In this document: in pieces, positions 42,233 to 50,734 of the stretch
Layout of the letters: every line of letters begins with the position of its first letter
How positions within the stretch are numbered: position 1 is the first letter of the stretch
Assembly: GCA_045536965.1 (NCBI GenBank)
Contig: JAZSON010000029.1
Location: forward strand, 113,809-177,808
Reading direction: 5' to 3'
Source: UBA5448 sp045536965
GTDB taxonomy: Bacteria; Bacillota; Clostridia; Oscillospirales; SIG627
Length of the DNA: 64,000 bases
Translations under genes and position numbers: made by a program
The notes under the pieces: model-generated
The model's input: only the letters and a program-made list of their open reading frames with translations
What the model was told of the DNA's origin: nothing
Databases searched by the model: none

Positions 42233-42940
42233 TTATTTGTCTTTCGGTTTCATGCCCGCGTATGCGGTGTGTGCAGCATCGGGGGAAATGTTACAACCGA
42301 GTAAATAGATGGGAACTTCTGTGATAAATTGATCCAAGAGTGTAAGAAGTTTGTCCATAAAAGCGGGGTCATAGGGGCGAACGGTTTGGGAAAGAATTTT
42401 AAACAAAGAATCGGTGGTAGGCATGCGTGAAATGCGGTTTTTTTCATCACGCTCTAAAAAAGAGAGACCTGCGATGGGGACAAGCGCGTTTTTGCTGATG
42501 TCGTATTTTCCGCTCCAGGGCGTACCACAGGCAAAAAACTTTCGGTTGATCAGACGAATGGCGGGTTTATCGTCGTTGAGTATATAACTGTCGGGGAATT
42601 CTTTTAACCATATAGAGGTGTGTGTCGATTTTCCCGTTCCCGATGGGGCTGAGAAGAGATAGGCAAAGCCATCGTGCACAACAGCCGAAGCATGAAGCAT
42701 AAAACCGCCGAATAGTAAAAGTTTTAGATAAAACTCCTCACCGCTCCAAATATACTCTGTTTCGTCTGCGTTCAAATGGGGGTATTCCTTCATTTTTTCC
42801 TGATACCAATCCTCGCGGTGGGGGATGACGATATCGGCCGATTTATCATCGTTTGACATATAGTGAACCGAACGTTTGGATAGCATCGGCAGATGAGGAT
42901 CCATATCTACACGCAGACCCGCAATGTTGAATTGTTTCAT
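42233..42940 (-). CDS. HprK-fold P-loop protein (possible kinase)
   Basis: 235 aa. The ATP-binding loop is LFSAPSGTGKSTHTSIW (P-loop residues 97-106), preceded by HASAVVHDGFAYLF, the order seen in HPr kinase and PEP carboxykinase-like domains; LNDDKPAIRLI (after residue 118) is the matching metal-binding segment. No N-terminal HprK domain is present, so this is not the regular HPr kinase. Its start overlaps the tyrS stop by 4 bases, so it is coupled to tyrS. The substrate is unknown. Confidence 0.75.
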   Translation of the reverse strand: MKQFNIAGLRVDMDPHLPMLSKRSVHYMSNDDKSADIVIPHREDWYQEKMKEYPHLNADETEYIWSGEEFYLKLLLFGGFMLHASAVVHDGFAYLFSAPSGTGKSTHTSIWLKEFPDSYILNDDKPAIRLINRKFFACGTPWSGKYDISKNALVPIAGLSFLERDEKNRISRMPTTDSLFKILSQTVRPYDPAFMDKLLTLLDQFITEVPIYLLGCNISPDAAHTAYAGMKPKDK

Positions 42941-44154
42941 GCAAGTACTGCCTTATGGAAGGTTTTTTTGCCTTTTTTAAGAACGACGCCTTGTGCAAGC
43001 ATTTCTTTGGTGATTTTCGTGTCAAAAGTTGTGATCTTTTCGTCATTGACCGACAGACCGCCCTGTAAAATGGTTCGTTTTGCATCGCCTTTGGATTTTT
43101 CAAGTCCACAGATAACCAAAAGATCAGTAAGTTGGATGGCGCCGTCGGTTAGTTTGTCGGCAGAGATGGATGTTTCGGGCATACCTTCACCACCGCCCGA
43201 GAATACGGCGCGGGCTGCGGCAAGGGCTTTTTCAGCTTCTTCTTTGCCGTGAACCAACAATGTCAGCTCATAAGCAAGGCGTTCTTTGGCGACATTGAGT
43301 GCGGCGCCTTCGGATTTTTCATATTCTGCAATTTCGTCCAGTGTCATAAATGTGAGCATCTTCATGCAGTTGATGACATCGGCGTCATCGATATTGCGCC
43401 AATACTGGAAGAAATCGTACGGCGAGGTCTTATCGGGATCAAGCCAAACGGCACCTGATTGGGTTTTGCCCATTTTGCGACCGTCGGATGTGGTGAGCAA
43501 TTTGAAAGTCATGCCGTATGCCGCTTTGCCTGTTTTTTTGCGAATGAGTTCAACACCTGCGATGATGTTGGACCATTGGTCATCGCCGCCCAGTTCAACG
43601 CGGCAATCATGGTCTTCGCACAGTCTGTAAAAGTCATAACCCTGCATGAGCATATAGTTGAATTCAAAGAAGGTAAGGCCGCGTTCATAACGGGATTTGA
43701 AGCATTCCGCCGACAACATGCGGTTGACAGAGAAGTGGACACCGATTTCGCGGAGGAAATCGACGTAGTTTAAGGGGAGAAGCCAATCGGCGTTGTTGAC
43801 TACCATTGCTTTGCCTTCCGAAAGATCAAGGAGGCGGGTCATTTGACGACGGAAACATTCAACATTATGGTCAATGTCTTCGCGGGTGAGCATTTTGCGC
43901 ATATCCGAACGGCCCGAGGGGTCGCCGATCATGCCGGTGCCGCCACCCATGAGAGCGATGGGGAAGTGTCCTGCTTTTTGGAGACGCGCCATAACCATCA
44001 TTTGCAGGAAATGGCCTACATGGAGAGAGTCGGCGGTTGGATCGAATCCGATATAGAATACGACCTTTTCGTTTTCAAATAAACGTTCAAGTTCTTCTTC
44101 GTTGGTGGCTTGGGCAAGCATGCCTCTATCTTTTAATTCTTGAAAAACACCCAT
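42937..44154 (-). CDS. tyrS: Tyrosine--tRNA ligase
   Basis: Charges tRNA-Tyr. 405 aa, TyrS class I with C-terminal S4 domain. FDPTADSLHVGHFLQ holds the HIGH-type motif, YDFYRLCEDHDCRVELGGDDQ is split by the Tyr-binding pocket, KMGKTQSGAVWL is the KMSKS loop, and GLSVNDEKITTFD is the S4 end. ATG 44154 follows AAAGGAG. It sits 4 bases after the symporter gene and is expressed from the T-box leader upstream. Confidence 0.97.
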   Translation of the reverse strand: MGVFQELKDRGMLAQATNEEELERLFENEKVVFYIGFDPTADSLHVGHFLQMMVMARLQKAGHFPIALMGGGTGMIGDPSGRSDMRKMLTREDIDHNVECFRRQMTRLLDLSEGKAMVVNNADWLLPLNYVDFLREIGVHFSVNRMLSAECFKSRYERGLTFFEFNYMLMQGYDFYRLCEDHDCRVELGGDDQWSNIIAGVELIRKKTGKAAYGMTFKLLTTSDGRKMGKTQSGAVWLDPDKTSPYDFFQYWRNIDDADVINCMKMLTFMTLDEIAEYEKSEGAALNVAKERLAYELTLLVHGKEEAEKALAAARAVFSGGGEGMPETSISADKLTDGAIQLTDLLVICGLEKSKGDAKRTILQGGLSVNDEKITTFDTKITKEMLAQGVVLKKGKKTFHKAVLA

Positions 44155-44158
44155 GGTT

Positions 44159-45634
44159 TTAAACTCCTTTATTTTGATAGCAAGCAAACACATCGTCTAC
44201 ATGCGATTTTGACAGTTTTGGGGTAAGCAAGGATACAACGGGAACAATGATCAGGGAGCCGATGATGACCGAGGCGGAAGCAAGGGTTGGGGAGAGAAAA
44301 TCAAAGAATGCGTTGAGAACGACAAAACCTACGCCGAAGATAAAGGAAACCCAAACCGATGCGACGGTAGTCTTTTTCCAGTAAAGACCGTACAAAAACG
44401 GGCCGAGCATCGAGCCTGCGATAGCACCCCATGAGAGAGACATCAAACCTGTGATGAGTGTATTGGGGAAGAGGGCGATGATGACCGATATAAGCAGGAA
44501 AAGGAAACAGAAGATGCGAATTAACAAAACTTTGGATCGGTCTGACTTTAATTTTAACAGATTGGGGGCGAATAAGTCAAGTACCACGGTAGAAGAAGAT
44601 GTGATCACAAGGGAAGAAAGGGTAGACAAAGAAGCAGAAAGAACCAAAATCAACACTACACCGATCAGAGCATCTGAAAGAATGGTGGAAAGGGTGGTGG
44701 GGATAATGGAGTCATACACCACACCGCTTTCGCTCGGTGTGTAGTATAGTCTGGAAAATCCTCCCATGAAGTAGGAACCGCCTGCGATGAATAAACAGAA
44801 AATTGTGGAAATGACGGTGCCGATTTTGACCGAGCGGTCATCTTTGATGGCATAAAATTTATGGATCATTTGCGGTAGTCCCCAGGTGCCGAGGCTGGTC
44901 ATCAGGACAACACCGAGAAGTCCGAGAGGATCGGGGCCGAAGAGGGAGGTAAAAGTACCGCTTTCACCTGCGGTGTTTTGGACTTCGGAGAGTTGGCGAA
45001 TAGCTTCGGTAAATCCACCTTTACCTGAAAGCACCATATAAACGATGACAACGATGCCGACCAACATGATCATGCCTTGAATGAAATCATTGAGTGCTGC
45101 TGCCAGATAACCGCCCAAAATGACATAGATGGAGGCGAGGATTCCCATGCCGATGACGCAGTAAGTAAAGTCGATATGGAATGTCATTTCAAAAAGTGAC
45201 GATAATCCTTTGTAAACGGAAGCGGTATAGGGAACGAGAAAAATGAAAATGATAAATGCAGCGGTGATTTTTAAAGGTTTGGAATTGTAGCGTTTGTTAA
45301 AAAACTCGGGCATTGTGGTAGTATTAAGATGCTGGGTCATGGTACGGGTGCGTCTGGCAAGTACAACCCAAGCCAAAAGACCGCCGAGGAAAGCGTTGGC
45401 AAGGCCGATCCAGGTAGAAGCGAGACCAAAATCCCAACCGAATTGACCTGAATATCCTACGAAAATAACGGCTGAAAAATAGGTGGTGCCGTAAGAGAAG
45501 CCGGCCAACCAAGGTCCGATAGAGCGACCGCCGAGTACGAAACTGCCGACATCGGTGATGCGCTTTCTTGAGAGGATGCCTACGGTTGCCATCATAGCAA
45601 AAAAAGCGCAGATCAAAATGATTATGATTGCCAT
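44159..45634 (-). CDS. Sodium:solute symporter (SSS family) in the tyrosine T-box operon
   Basis: 491 aa, about 13 membrane segments, SSS-family. Characteristic stretches are FVLGGRSIGPWLAGFSYGTTYFS near the N-terminus (split over residues 32-54), NTTTMPEFFNKRYNSKPLKI, the sodium-site helix ILGGYLAAALNDFIQGMIM and SASLSTLSSLVITSSS. GGAGG precedes the ATG. As the first gene behind a tyrosine-type T-box and in front of tyrS it is predicted to import tyrosine or a precursor, which is an inference from regulation only. Confidence 0.9.
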   Translation of the reverse strand: MAIIIILICAFFAMMATVGILSRKRITDVGSFVLGGRSIGPWLAGFSYGTTYFSAVIFVGYSGQFGWDFGLASTWIGLANAFLGGLLAWVVLARRTRTMTQHLNTTTMPEFFNKRYNSKPLKITAAFIIFIFLVPYTASVYKGLSSLFEMTFHIDFTYCVIGMGILASIYVILGGYLAAALNDFIQGMIMLVGIVVIVYMVLSGKGGFTEAIRQLSEVQNTAGESGTFTSLFGPDPLGLLGVVLMTSLGTWGLPQMIHKFYAIKDDRSVKIGTVISTIFCLFIAGGSYFMGGFSRLYYTPSESGVVYDSIIPTTLSTILSDALIGVVLILVLSASLSTLSSLVITSSSTVVLDLFAPNLLKLKSDRSKVLLIRIFCFLFLLISVIIALFPNTLITGLMSLSWGAIAGSMLGPFLYGLYWKKTTVASVWVSFIFGVGFVVLNAFFDFLSPTLASASVIIGSLIIVPVVSLLTPKLSKSHVDDVFACYQNKGV

Positions 45635-45644
45635 GAAAATACCT

Positions 45645-45940
45645 CCAAAAATAAAAATATCCTCTTAATTTTCATTAAGAGGACGGAATGTTCCGTGATA
45701 CCACCTCAGTTTACTCCATTCTCACGAATGAAGCCTCATTGGGTACAAGCGATTATACCCTATCCTATAACGGGGGAAACCGTCACAGCCTACCGGAATA
45801 AAAATCTTTCGGTGTGATGCTCTTGGGAGGTATCCGCGGATGGGGATGTATTACGCCTCTCAGCAACCGGCAATTCTCTGTATACATCTCGTCGCCCGTG
45901 TCAGTTATAAACTGCTCCCAGTCACAGCATTTGTCTGATT
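45645..45940 (-). promoter_or_regulatory. T-box leader, probably tyrosine-specific
   Basis: The hallmark AACTGAGGTGGTATCACGG (45711-45693) is the antiterminator bulge sequence (TGGT faces the tRNA end). Terminator: CCTCTTAAT / ATTAAGAGG (45661-45682) then ATATTTTTATTTTT. Stem I has base arms TGGGAG / CTCCCA, the distal GGTTGCTGAGAGG loop, and TAC just before the 3' arm, which would be the Tyr specifier. Uncharged tRNA-Tyr should allow read-through into the symporter, tyrS, HprK-fold and ddh genes. Confidence 0.92.
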
Positions 45941-45946
45941 ACTTTC

Positions 45947-45975
45947 ATTATACAAAAAGAATTTTTGTTTGTCAA
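45947..45975 (-). promoter_or_regulatory. Promoter of the T-box operon
   Basis: Minus strand: TTGACA (45975-45970), 17 bases, TATAAT (45952-45947). Confidence 0.88.
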
Positions 45976-46055
45976 TACATTTTAAAAACAAAGTATTTTT
46001 TGCTTTCAAAAAATTACCGCTTATATCTCATTTGAGGTGAGGGATACTATTCTAC

Positions 46056-46072
46056 GCGGAGGTTTCCTCCGC
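46056..46072 (+). promoter_or_regulatory. Perfect small hairpin in the lipoprotein gene leader
   Basis: GCGGAGG-TTT-CCTCCGC, 25 bases before the start codon. It has no T-run, so it is not a terminator; it contains a Shine-Dalgarno-like half. The promoter upstream is unclear. Confidence 0.45.
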
Positions 46073-46097
46073 TAATCAGACAAAAAGGATAGAAAAG

Positions 46098-46760
46098 ATG
46101 AAAAAACTGATTTTCGGTGTTCTGCTTGCGCTGATTGCTCTGACGACTCTTTTGACAGCCTGCGGTGAAAACAAAAGCGATGAATATGCAAAAGATTTGT
46201 ATGGCAGTTGGGATAAGGGACAGGATACCTTTGAGTACCGTGCTGACGGGAAAATTTATAAGAACGGTACAGTTCTTCATCGGTTTGAAGTGAAGGAAGA
46301 GGGCAAAATTCGCGTTTTTGACAAAAATGATGAGAATTTATACTCGACCTATCATTTCAGTTTGGATTCTACCGGTAACATTTTAACCATGAACGGTGAA
46401 ACCTACCGTCGCACAGGGACTTATCATAATGATAAGGAAAATGACGGCGAAGCAGGGGATGTGACCGATAAAGAAAACAACGATGATGAAAATGACGGCG
46501 ATTATTCGGATGGCGAAGAATCAAAGCCTGATACCGAGAATAACGGCACAAACACAGATGATGGTGCACTCGATGACAGCGTCACCGATGATACCGATAA
46601 GAACAATGCCGGAGACGCAAACGATGATATGACCACTGCTCCGAATAATGATACCGGTATAACCGAAAATGATGATAACGGGCGTATCGGAACAGATAGA
46701 AGAAACGGCGTGCTTGACGAAGGTTTGCTTGATGCTGTTCCGTTTAACGGGATCAGATAA
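46098..46760 (+). CDS. Lipoprotein with acidic low-complexity tail
   Basis: 220 aa, family not recognised. Lipoprotein signal (MKKLIFGVLLALIALTTLLTAC, lipobox LLTAC with Cys22), a small beta-rich domain at about residues 32-105 (GSWDKGQDTFEYRADGKIY, then YSTYHFSLDSTGNILTMNG), then about 95 residues almost wholly Asp, Asn, Glu, Gly and Thr. The tail is probably a disordered spacer or wall-contact region. AAAGGA precedes the ATG. Stands alone. Confidence 0.82.
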   Translation: MKKLIFGVLLALIALTTLLTACGENKSDEYAKDLYGSWDKGQDTFEYRADGKIYKNGTVLHRFEVKEEGKIRVFDKNDENLYSTYHFSLDSTGNILTMNGETYRRTGTYHNDKENDGEAGDVTDKENNDDENDGDYSDGEESKPDTENNGTNTDDGALDDSVTDDTDKNNAGDANDDMTTAPNNDTGITENDDNGRIGTDRRNGVLDEGLLDAVPFNGIR

Positions 46761-46783
46761 AAGCAAGATAACAGAGTAAAAAT

Positions 46784-46813
46784 ACAGACCGATTGTCATA
46801 GCAATCGGTCTGT
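46784..46813 (-). terminator. Terminator between lipoprotein and Ldh2-type genes
   Basis: ACAGACCGATTG / CAATCGGTCTGT stem; the T-run (ATTTTTAC) lies on the minus-strand side, so it mainly serves the dehydrogenase gene. Confidence 0.8.
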
Positions 46814-46829
46814 AACTGTTAATTTTGAT

Positions 46830-47939
46830 TTAATCTTCAAAGGGGAAGTGATACTGCGTTAAACCGAGTTCGTTGCGAATTTCGATAAATTCCTTTTGTA
46901 CGCCTTCGTTCAGGGGGACGCCGCTATCTTTTCTTTGCAGCCAAACCATGTATTCTTTTTCGCCTGCGGTATAAATTCGATCGTGTCCGGGTGCTTTTTG
47001 ACTGCCGCGCAGATCGCGGAGAATATCTCCCGCGGTTTTCTTGAAGGAATCCAATCCCATAAACGCTTCGGTATCGATGGCGATGAAGAAGTGTCCTAAA
47101 TGGTAGGGGATTATTTCTCCGTTTTGTCCAATGCCGCCGAGAGAACGGAGAAACTGTCCTTGTTGGAGTGCGGCAGAAAGCACTTCAACGACGGTTGCGT
47201 AGCCATAACCTTTATAGCCTGCCAATTCTTCACCGATGCCGCCAAGAGGGGCCAAAGCGGCTTTTCCCGTGGTTAAATCGGTTAAAATTGAGGGAGAATC
47301 GGTTAGGGCTTCGCCGTTTCTTCCGATAACCATGCCTGCGGGGGTGTCCTTGCCGACACGAGCGAAATATTCAATTTTTCCACGTTGTGTGATAGAGGTT
47401 GCGCAGTCAAGTACGAAAGGGAACTCTTCGTCTGTGGGCAAGCCAACGGTCAGAGGGTTGGTGCCGAGCATATTTTCTACGCCGAAAGTTGGGGCGATGG
47501 AAGGACGGGCGTTTGTGCCAGTAATGCCGATGCAACCTGCCTTGGTTGCCATGGTGGCGTAGTAACCTGCGATGCCGTAATGGCAGGAGTTGCGGACTGC
47601 TACCATACCCATACCGTATTTTTTAGCTTTTTCTATGGCCATGGTCATAGCGTTGTATCCGATCACTTGGCCCATACCGTCGTGGCCGTCTGCAACCGCT
47701 GTGGTGGGAGTCTCGCGGATGATCTCAAAGTTTGTGACGGGGTTTTGGATACCTGCTTTGATGCGGTCGAGATATATGGGTTTGAAACGGTTGACACCAT
47801 GCGATTCAATGCCACGGCGATCCGATTCCAATAATACATCTGTACATATCTCTGCATCTTTGCGGGGAATTCCGTAACGGCAGAAGACTTCTGTGACGAA
47901 TTCTGTGAGTGTTTTCCAATCAACGATGTTATTTTTCAT
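46830..47939 (-). CDS. Ldh2/malate-lactate dehydrogenase family oxidoreductase
   Basis: 369 aa NAD(P)-dependent oxidoreductase of the malate/ureidoglycolate/sulfolactate dehydrogenase family, which does not use a classical Rossmann fold. Stretches ESDRRGIESHGVNRF (catalytic His), VRNSCHYGIAGYYATMA, GTNARPSIAPTFG and LGTNPLTVGLPT are typical. ATG 47939 lies 7 bases from GGAG; an adjacent ATG at 47942 is slightly closer. Substrate cannot be named. It has its own promoter, divergent from the Fur-family gene. Confidence 0.92.
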   Translation of the reverse strand: MKNNIVDWKTLTEFVTEVFCRYGIPRKDAEICTDVLLESDRRGIESHGVNRFKPIYLDRIKAGIQNPVTNFEIIRETPTTAVADGHDGMGQVIGYNAMTMAIEKAKKYGMGMVAVRNSCHYGIAGYYATMATKAGCIGITGTNARPSIAPTFGVENMLGTNPLTVGLPTDEEFPFVLDCATSITQRGKIEYFARVGKDTPAGMVIGRNGEALTDSPSILTDLTTGKAALAPLGGIGEELAGYKGYGYATVVEVLSAALQQGQFLRSLGGIGQNGEIIPYHLGHFFIAIDTEAFMGLDSFKKTAGDILRDLRGSQKAPGHDRIYTAGEKEYMVWLQRKDSGVPLNEGVQKEFIEIRNELGLTQYHFPFED

Positions 47940-47997
47940 CATATTTCTCCTTGTATTATTTTGGGAGAGTGCTGAATTGTCATCGGGAATTGTATTG

Positions 47998-48026
47998 ATT
48001 ATATTCTTGTCGGTCCACTTTGTCAA
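47998..48026 (-). promoter_or_regulatory. Promoter for the Ldh2-type gene
   Basis: Minus strand: TTGACA (48026-48021), 17 bases, TATAAT (48003-47998). Confidence 0.9.
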
Positions 48027-48074
48027 TAGGGGGCGTATATGTCTATGCACGAGCAAGGTTTTTTGGTATTTACC

Positions 48075-48103
48075 TTGACAAGGATTGTGTGTGGTTATAT
48101 AAT
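48075..48103 (+). promoter_or_regulatory. Promoter for the Fur-family/AEC operon
   Basis: TTGACA (48075-48080), 17 bases, TATAAT (48098-48103), divergent from the Ldh2-type promoter. Confidence 0.9.
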
Positions 48104-48130
48104 GTTATAGCATAAAGGGAGGTGGCAGAT

Positions 48131-48577
48131 TTGAGACATAAACAAACGGTTTTTGGAGAAATTGTGCTCCATGTAATTACTGCCGCCCTGAAGCCTTTGT
48201 CGGCTCGAGAGATTCAGGAAGGTCTTTCTTTGATTGGCGAAGAAACTAGTTTGAATATGATTTATCGCCATTTGCATCGACTCGAACTTCTGGGTCTTGT
48301 TAAACGCGAAGATTCAAAAGGAAAGTTGACACGATATTTCCCTGCCGCCGTCTCAAAGTTTACGGTTTGTTGCACACGATGCGGAAAATCATCCGAGGTA
48401 CATCTGCCTTCCGATCCGTATTTAAAACGAGCGGTGGAAGAGGCGACCGGATTTACGCTCGGCACATACAGTGTTGTTTTTGACGGCGTTTGCGGTGAAT
48501 GTCGTATACAGCAAGATCATCCCACGAAAAAATATCGTATTAAGCCGAAACTGGCTGTGAATACAGAAAACGGGTAA
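48131..48577 (+). CDS. Fur-family metal or peroxide-responsive regulator
   Basis: 148 aa. N-terminal winged helix (LSAREIQEGLSLIGEETSLN, MIYRHLHRLELLGLVKRE) and a C-terminal zinc site with Cys81/Cys84 (CTRC) and Cys121/Cys124 (CGEC). The His-rich regulatory motif of Fur/Zur (HHHxH type) is not present, so the sensed signal is unclear. TTG 48131, 8 bases after AGGGAGG, is the likely start; a GTG at 48122 overlaps that site. The transporter gene follows 3 bases later and may be its target or partner. Confidence 0.85.
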   Translation: MRHKQTVFGEIVLHVITAALKPLSAREIQEGLSLIGEETSLNMIYRHLHRLELLGLVKREDSKGKLTRYFPAAVSKFTVCCTRCGKSSEVHLPSDPYLKRAVEEATGFTLGTYSVVFDGVCGECRIQQDHPTKKYRIKPKLAVNTENG

Positions 48578-48580
48578 AAC

Positions 48581-49513
48581 ATGAAAGAACTGTTCTTGAC
48601 TTGCATGATGCAAATTGTGATTCTGCTGTTTTTTATGGCGATCGGATATTCCTTGTTGCGAACGAAGCATTTGCCTCGCGGTACACACAAGTTTCTTTCT
48701 ACACTTGTCATGTATGTGTTTTTGCCGGGGTTGAATTTTTATACCTTTGCCGTAGGATTGGATCTATCGGGCTTTTCCCGTCATTTTTCCAATCTTGCCC
48801 TCTCTGTCACTCTTTTGGTCGTTTTGTATTTTGCGGCCATGTTTCTTGCAAAGTTCTTTAGTAAAACAAAGGCGGAGCATGGGATTTTTCACTACACGTT
48901 TGTGATGCCCAATTCCGGCTTTGTCGGCTATCCTTTGGTGCTCGGGATGTTTGGTGTTTCGGTACTTGCTGATTTCCAAATTTATATTTTGCCTTTTTCT
49001 ATATTTGTATATACCCTTGGGATGATTATGCTGGTGCCCCAACAAAACGGCATTGCTTGGAGTCGTGTTTTTTGTCCTCCCATGATCGCCATGATCGCTG
49101 GTTTTTTGGTTGCTGTTTTGAAAATTCCGCTCCCTAAAATCGTGTTGGATATTTCAAACAGTGCAGGGAATTGTATGTCACCCGTTGCGATGATTTTAAC
49201 AGGTTGTGTCCTTGCCGAAATTCCTTTTAAAGAGCTTGTGACCGATGTTAAGATTTATATTGTTTCTTTGATTCGTTTGGTTGCCATTCCCGTGGTTGTA
49301 TGTACAGTTTTGTATGTATTGAATCTGGATAGTCAACAAATGATTTTGACCGCAATGTTTTTGGCGTTGCCTTGCGGATTAAATACGGTCGTGTTTCCCG
49401 CTACATACGGAGGTGACTCCAAAACGGGCGCGAAACTTGCGCTTGTTTCCAGTTTGTTGTGTTTGTTTACCACCCCTCTGGTTGTCTCATTTTTCATTTC
49501 TTTGGTTGAATAA
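48581..49513 (+). CDS. AEC-family transporter
   Basis: 310 aa with about ten membrane segments, auxin-efflux-carrier family. LSTLVMYVFLPGLNFYTF, FVMPNSGFVGYPLVLGMFG and the C-terminal FLALPCGLNTVVFPATYGG are the conserved helix breaks. Members move organic acids such as malate. Co-transcribed with the Fur-family gene, and the Ldh2-type dehydrogenase is divergent, so the group may handle a hydroxy acid (inference). Confidence 0.9.
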   Translation: MKELFLTCMMQIVILLFFMAIGYSLLRTKHLPRGTHKFLSTLVMYVFLPGLNFYTFAVGLDLSGFSRHFSNLALSVTLLVVLYFAAMFLAKFFSKTKAEHGIFHYTFVMPNSGFVGYPLVLGMFGVSVLADFQIYILPFSIFVYTLGMIMLVPQQNGIAWSRVFCPPMIAMIAGFLVAVLKIPLPKIVLDISNSAGNCMSPVAMILTGCVLAEIPFKELVTDVKIYIVSLIRLVAIPVVVCTVLYVLNLDSQQMILTAMFLALPCGLNTVVFPATYGGDSKTGAKLALVSSLLCLFTTPLVVSFFISLVE

Positions 49514-49528
49514 TTTTAGTTCATATAC

Positions 49529-49563
49529 AAAAATCGGGATGAGTTATGCTCATCCCGATTTTT
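49529..49563. terminator. Bidirectional terminator
   Basis: AAAAATCGGGATGAG / CTCATCCCGATTTTT stem with TTATG loop between convergent AEC and prs genes. Confidence 0.92.
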
Positions 49564-49567
49564 ATTA

Positions 49568-50701
49568 TTAGCGGTTTGCAAGAAGTGATTTGATTTTTGC
49601 ATGGGGATCGATGATGTTTGCGATTGAAATATCGTGGTTCATGGCAGCAACAAAGTAAGCTATGTATTTGGACACATCCACTTCATAGAACCACGGGCGG
49701 CTTTTGAGTGTATCCGAACGATAGGTAAGGTTTGTACCGAATACGGCGGTAATAAGCCCTTCTTCGTATGCCTTGTCAAAGGAATCGGTGCCGTTGGTAA
49801 AGGCGGCGTAGGTCGCATAACCAAAGATTCTGTTTGCCTTGCGTTTTTTTAATTCTTTGGCAATATCCAGCATGGATTCGCCCGAAGCGATGATATCGTC
49901 GGCAATGAAAACATCTAAGCCTTTCACATCATTTCCAAGGTATTCATGGGCAACGATGGGGTTGCGGCCATTGATGACAACCGAGTAGTCGCGGCGTTTG
50001 TAGAACATACCGAGGGAGACTCCGAGTGCTTCGGCATAGTACATATTGCGGCTGATAGCGCCTTCGTCGGGGGAGACGATGGTGAGATGATCGCGATCGG
50101 GTTTAAGATCGGGGAAGTTTTTAAACAGGGATTTTAAGACTTGATAATAGGGCATCACGTTGTCAAAGCCCATCAACGGTACGGCGTTCTGTACACGGGG
50201 GTCATGGGCATCAAAGGTCAAGATATTCGAAACGCCCATGTTTTGCAATTCTTGCAGTGCGCAAGCACAGTCAAGTGATTCACGGAAACTTCTGCGATGC
50301 TGTCTTCCGCCGTAAAGGAGGGGCATAATGACATTGATGCGGTCTGCTTTACCTCCTGCGGCTTGGATAATACGTTTCAGATCTTGGAAATGATCGTCGG
50401 CGGACATGTGGTTTTCTTGGCCAAAGAGCTTGTAGGTGCAATTGTAATTGCCGACATCGACCAAAATAAACAAGTCACCGCCGCGCACACTGGACATAAT
50501 CATGCCTTTGGCGTCACCCGATTGAAAACGAGGGCATTTGACTTCCGTTAAAAAGGTATCATTGGGAAGATTGGCATTTTTTGCCCAACCGACCAAATGC
50601 TCGTTGATTTTGTTGCCCAACTCTTTCGCCCCTTCGAGGGCAATGATTTGGAGGGGCGCAACACGTTCCTGATGAGAAAAGACGGATTCACAACTGATCA
50701 T
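49568..50701 (-). CDS. prs: Ribose-phosphate pyrophosphokinase (long, atypical form)
   Basis: Makes PRPP for nucleotide, His and Trp synthesis. 377 aa, about 60 longer than the common enzyme, with extra N-terminal sequence. PRPP-binding loop VFIADDIIASGESM, the ribose-5-phosphate side ILTFDAHDPRVQNAVP and catalytic MPLLYGGRQHRR are recognisable though divergent from the classical RQDKK motif. AAGGAG precedes the ATG. It is 33 bases after glyQS and probably co-transcribed. Confidence 0.88.
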   Translation of the reverse strand: MISCESVFSHQERVAPLQIIALEGAKELGNKINEHLVGWAKNANLPNDTFLTEVKCPRFQSGDAKGMIMSSVRGGDLFILVDVGNYNCTYKLFGQENHMSADDHFQDLKRIIQAAGGKADRINVIMPLLYGGRQHRRSFRESLDCACALQELQNMGVSNILTFDAHDPRVQNAVPLMGFDNVMPYYQVLKSLFKNFPDLKPDRDHLTIVSPDEGAISRNMYYAEALGVSLGMFYKRRDYSVVINGRNPIVAHEYLGNDVKGLDVFIADDIIASGESMLDIAKELKKRKANRIFGYATYAAFTNGTDSFDKAYEEGLITAVFGTNLTYRSDTLKSRPWFYEVDVSKYIAYFVAAMNHDISIANIIDPHAKIKSLLANR

Positions 50702-50734
50702 GCAAAGTCACTCCTTAAACTTACGTGTTTTTGA

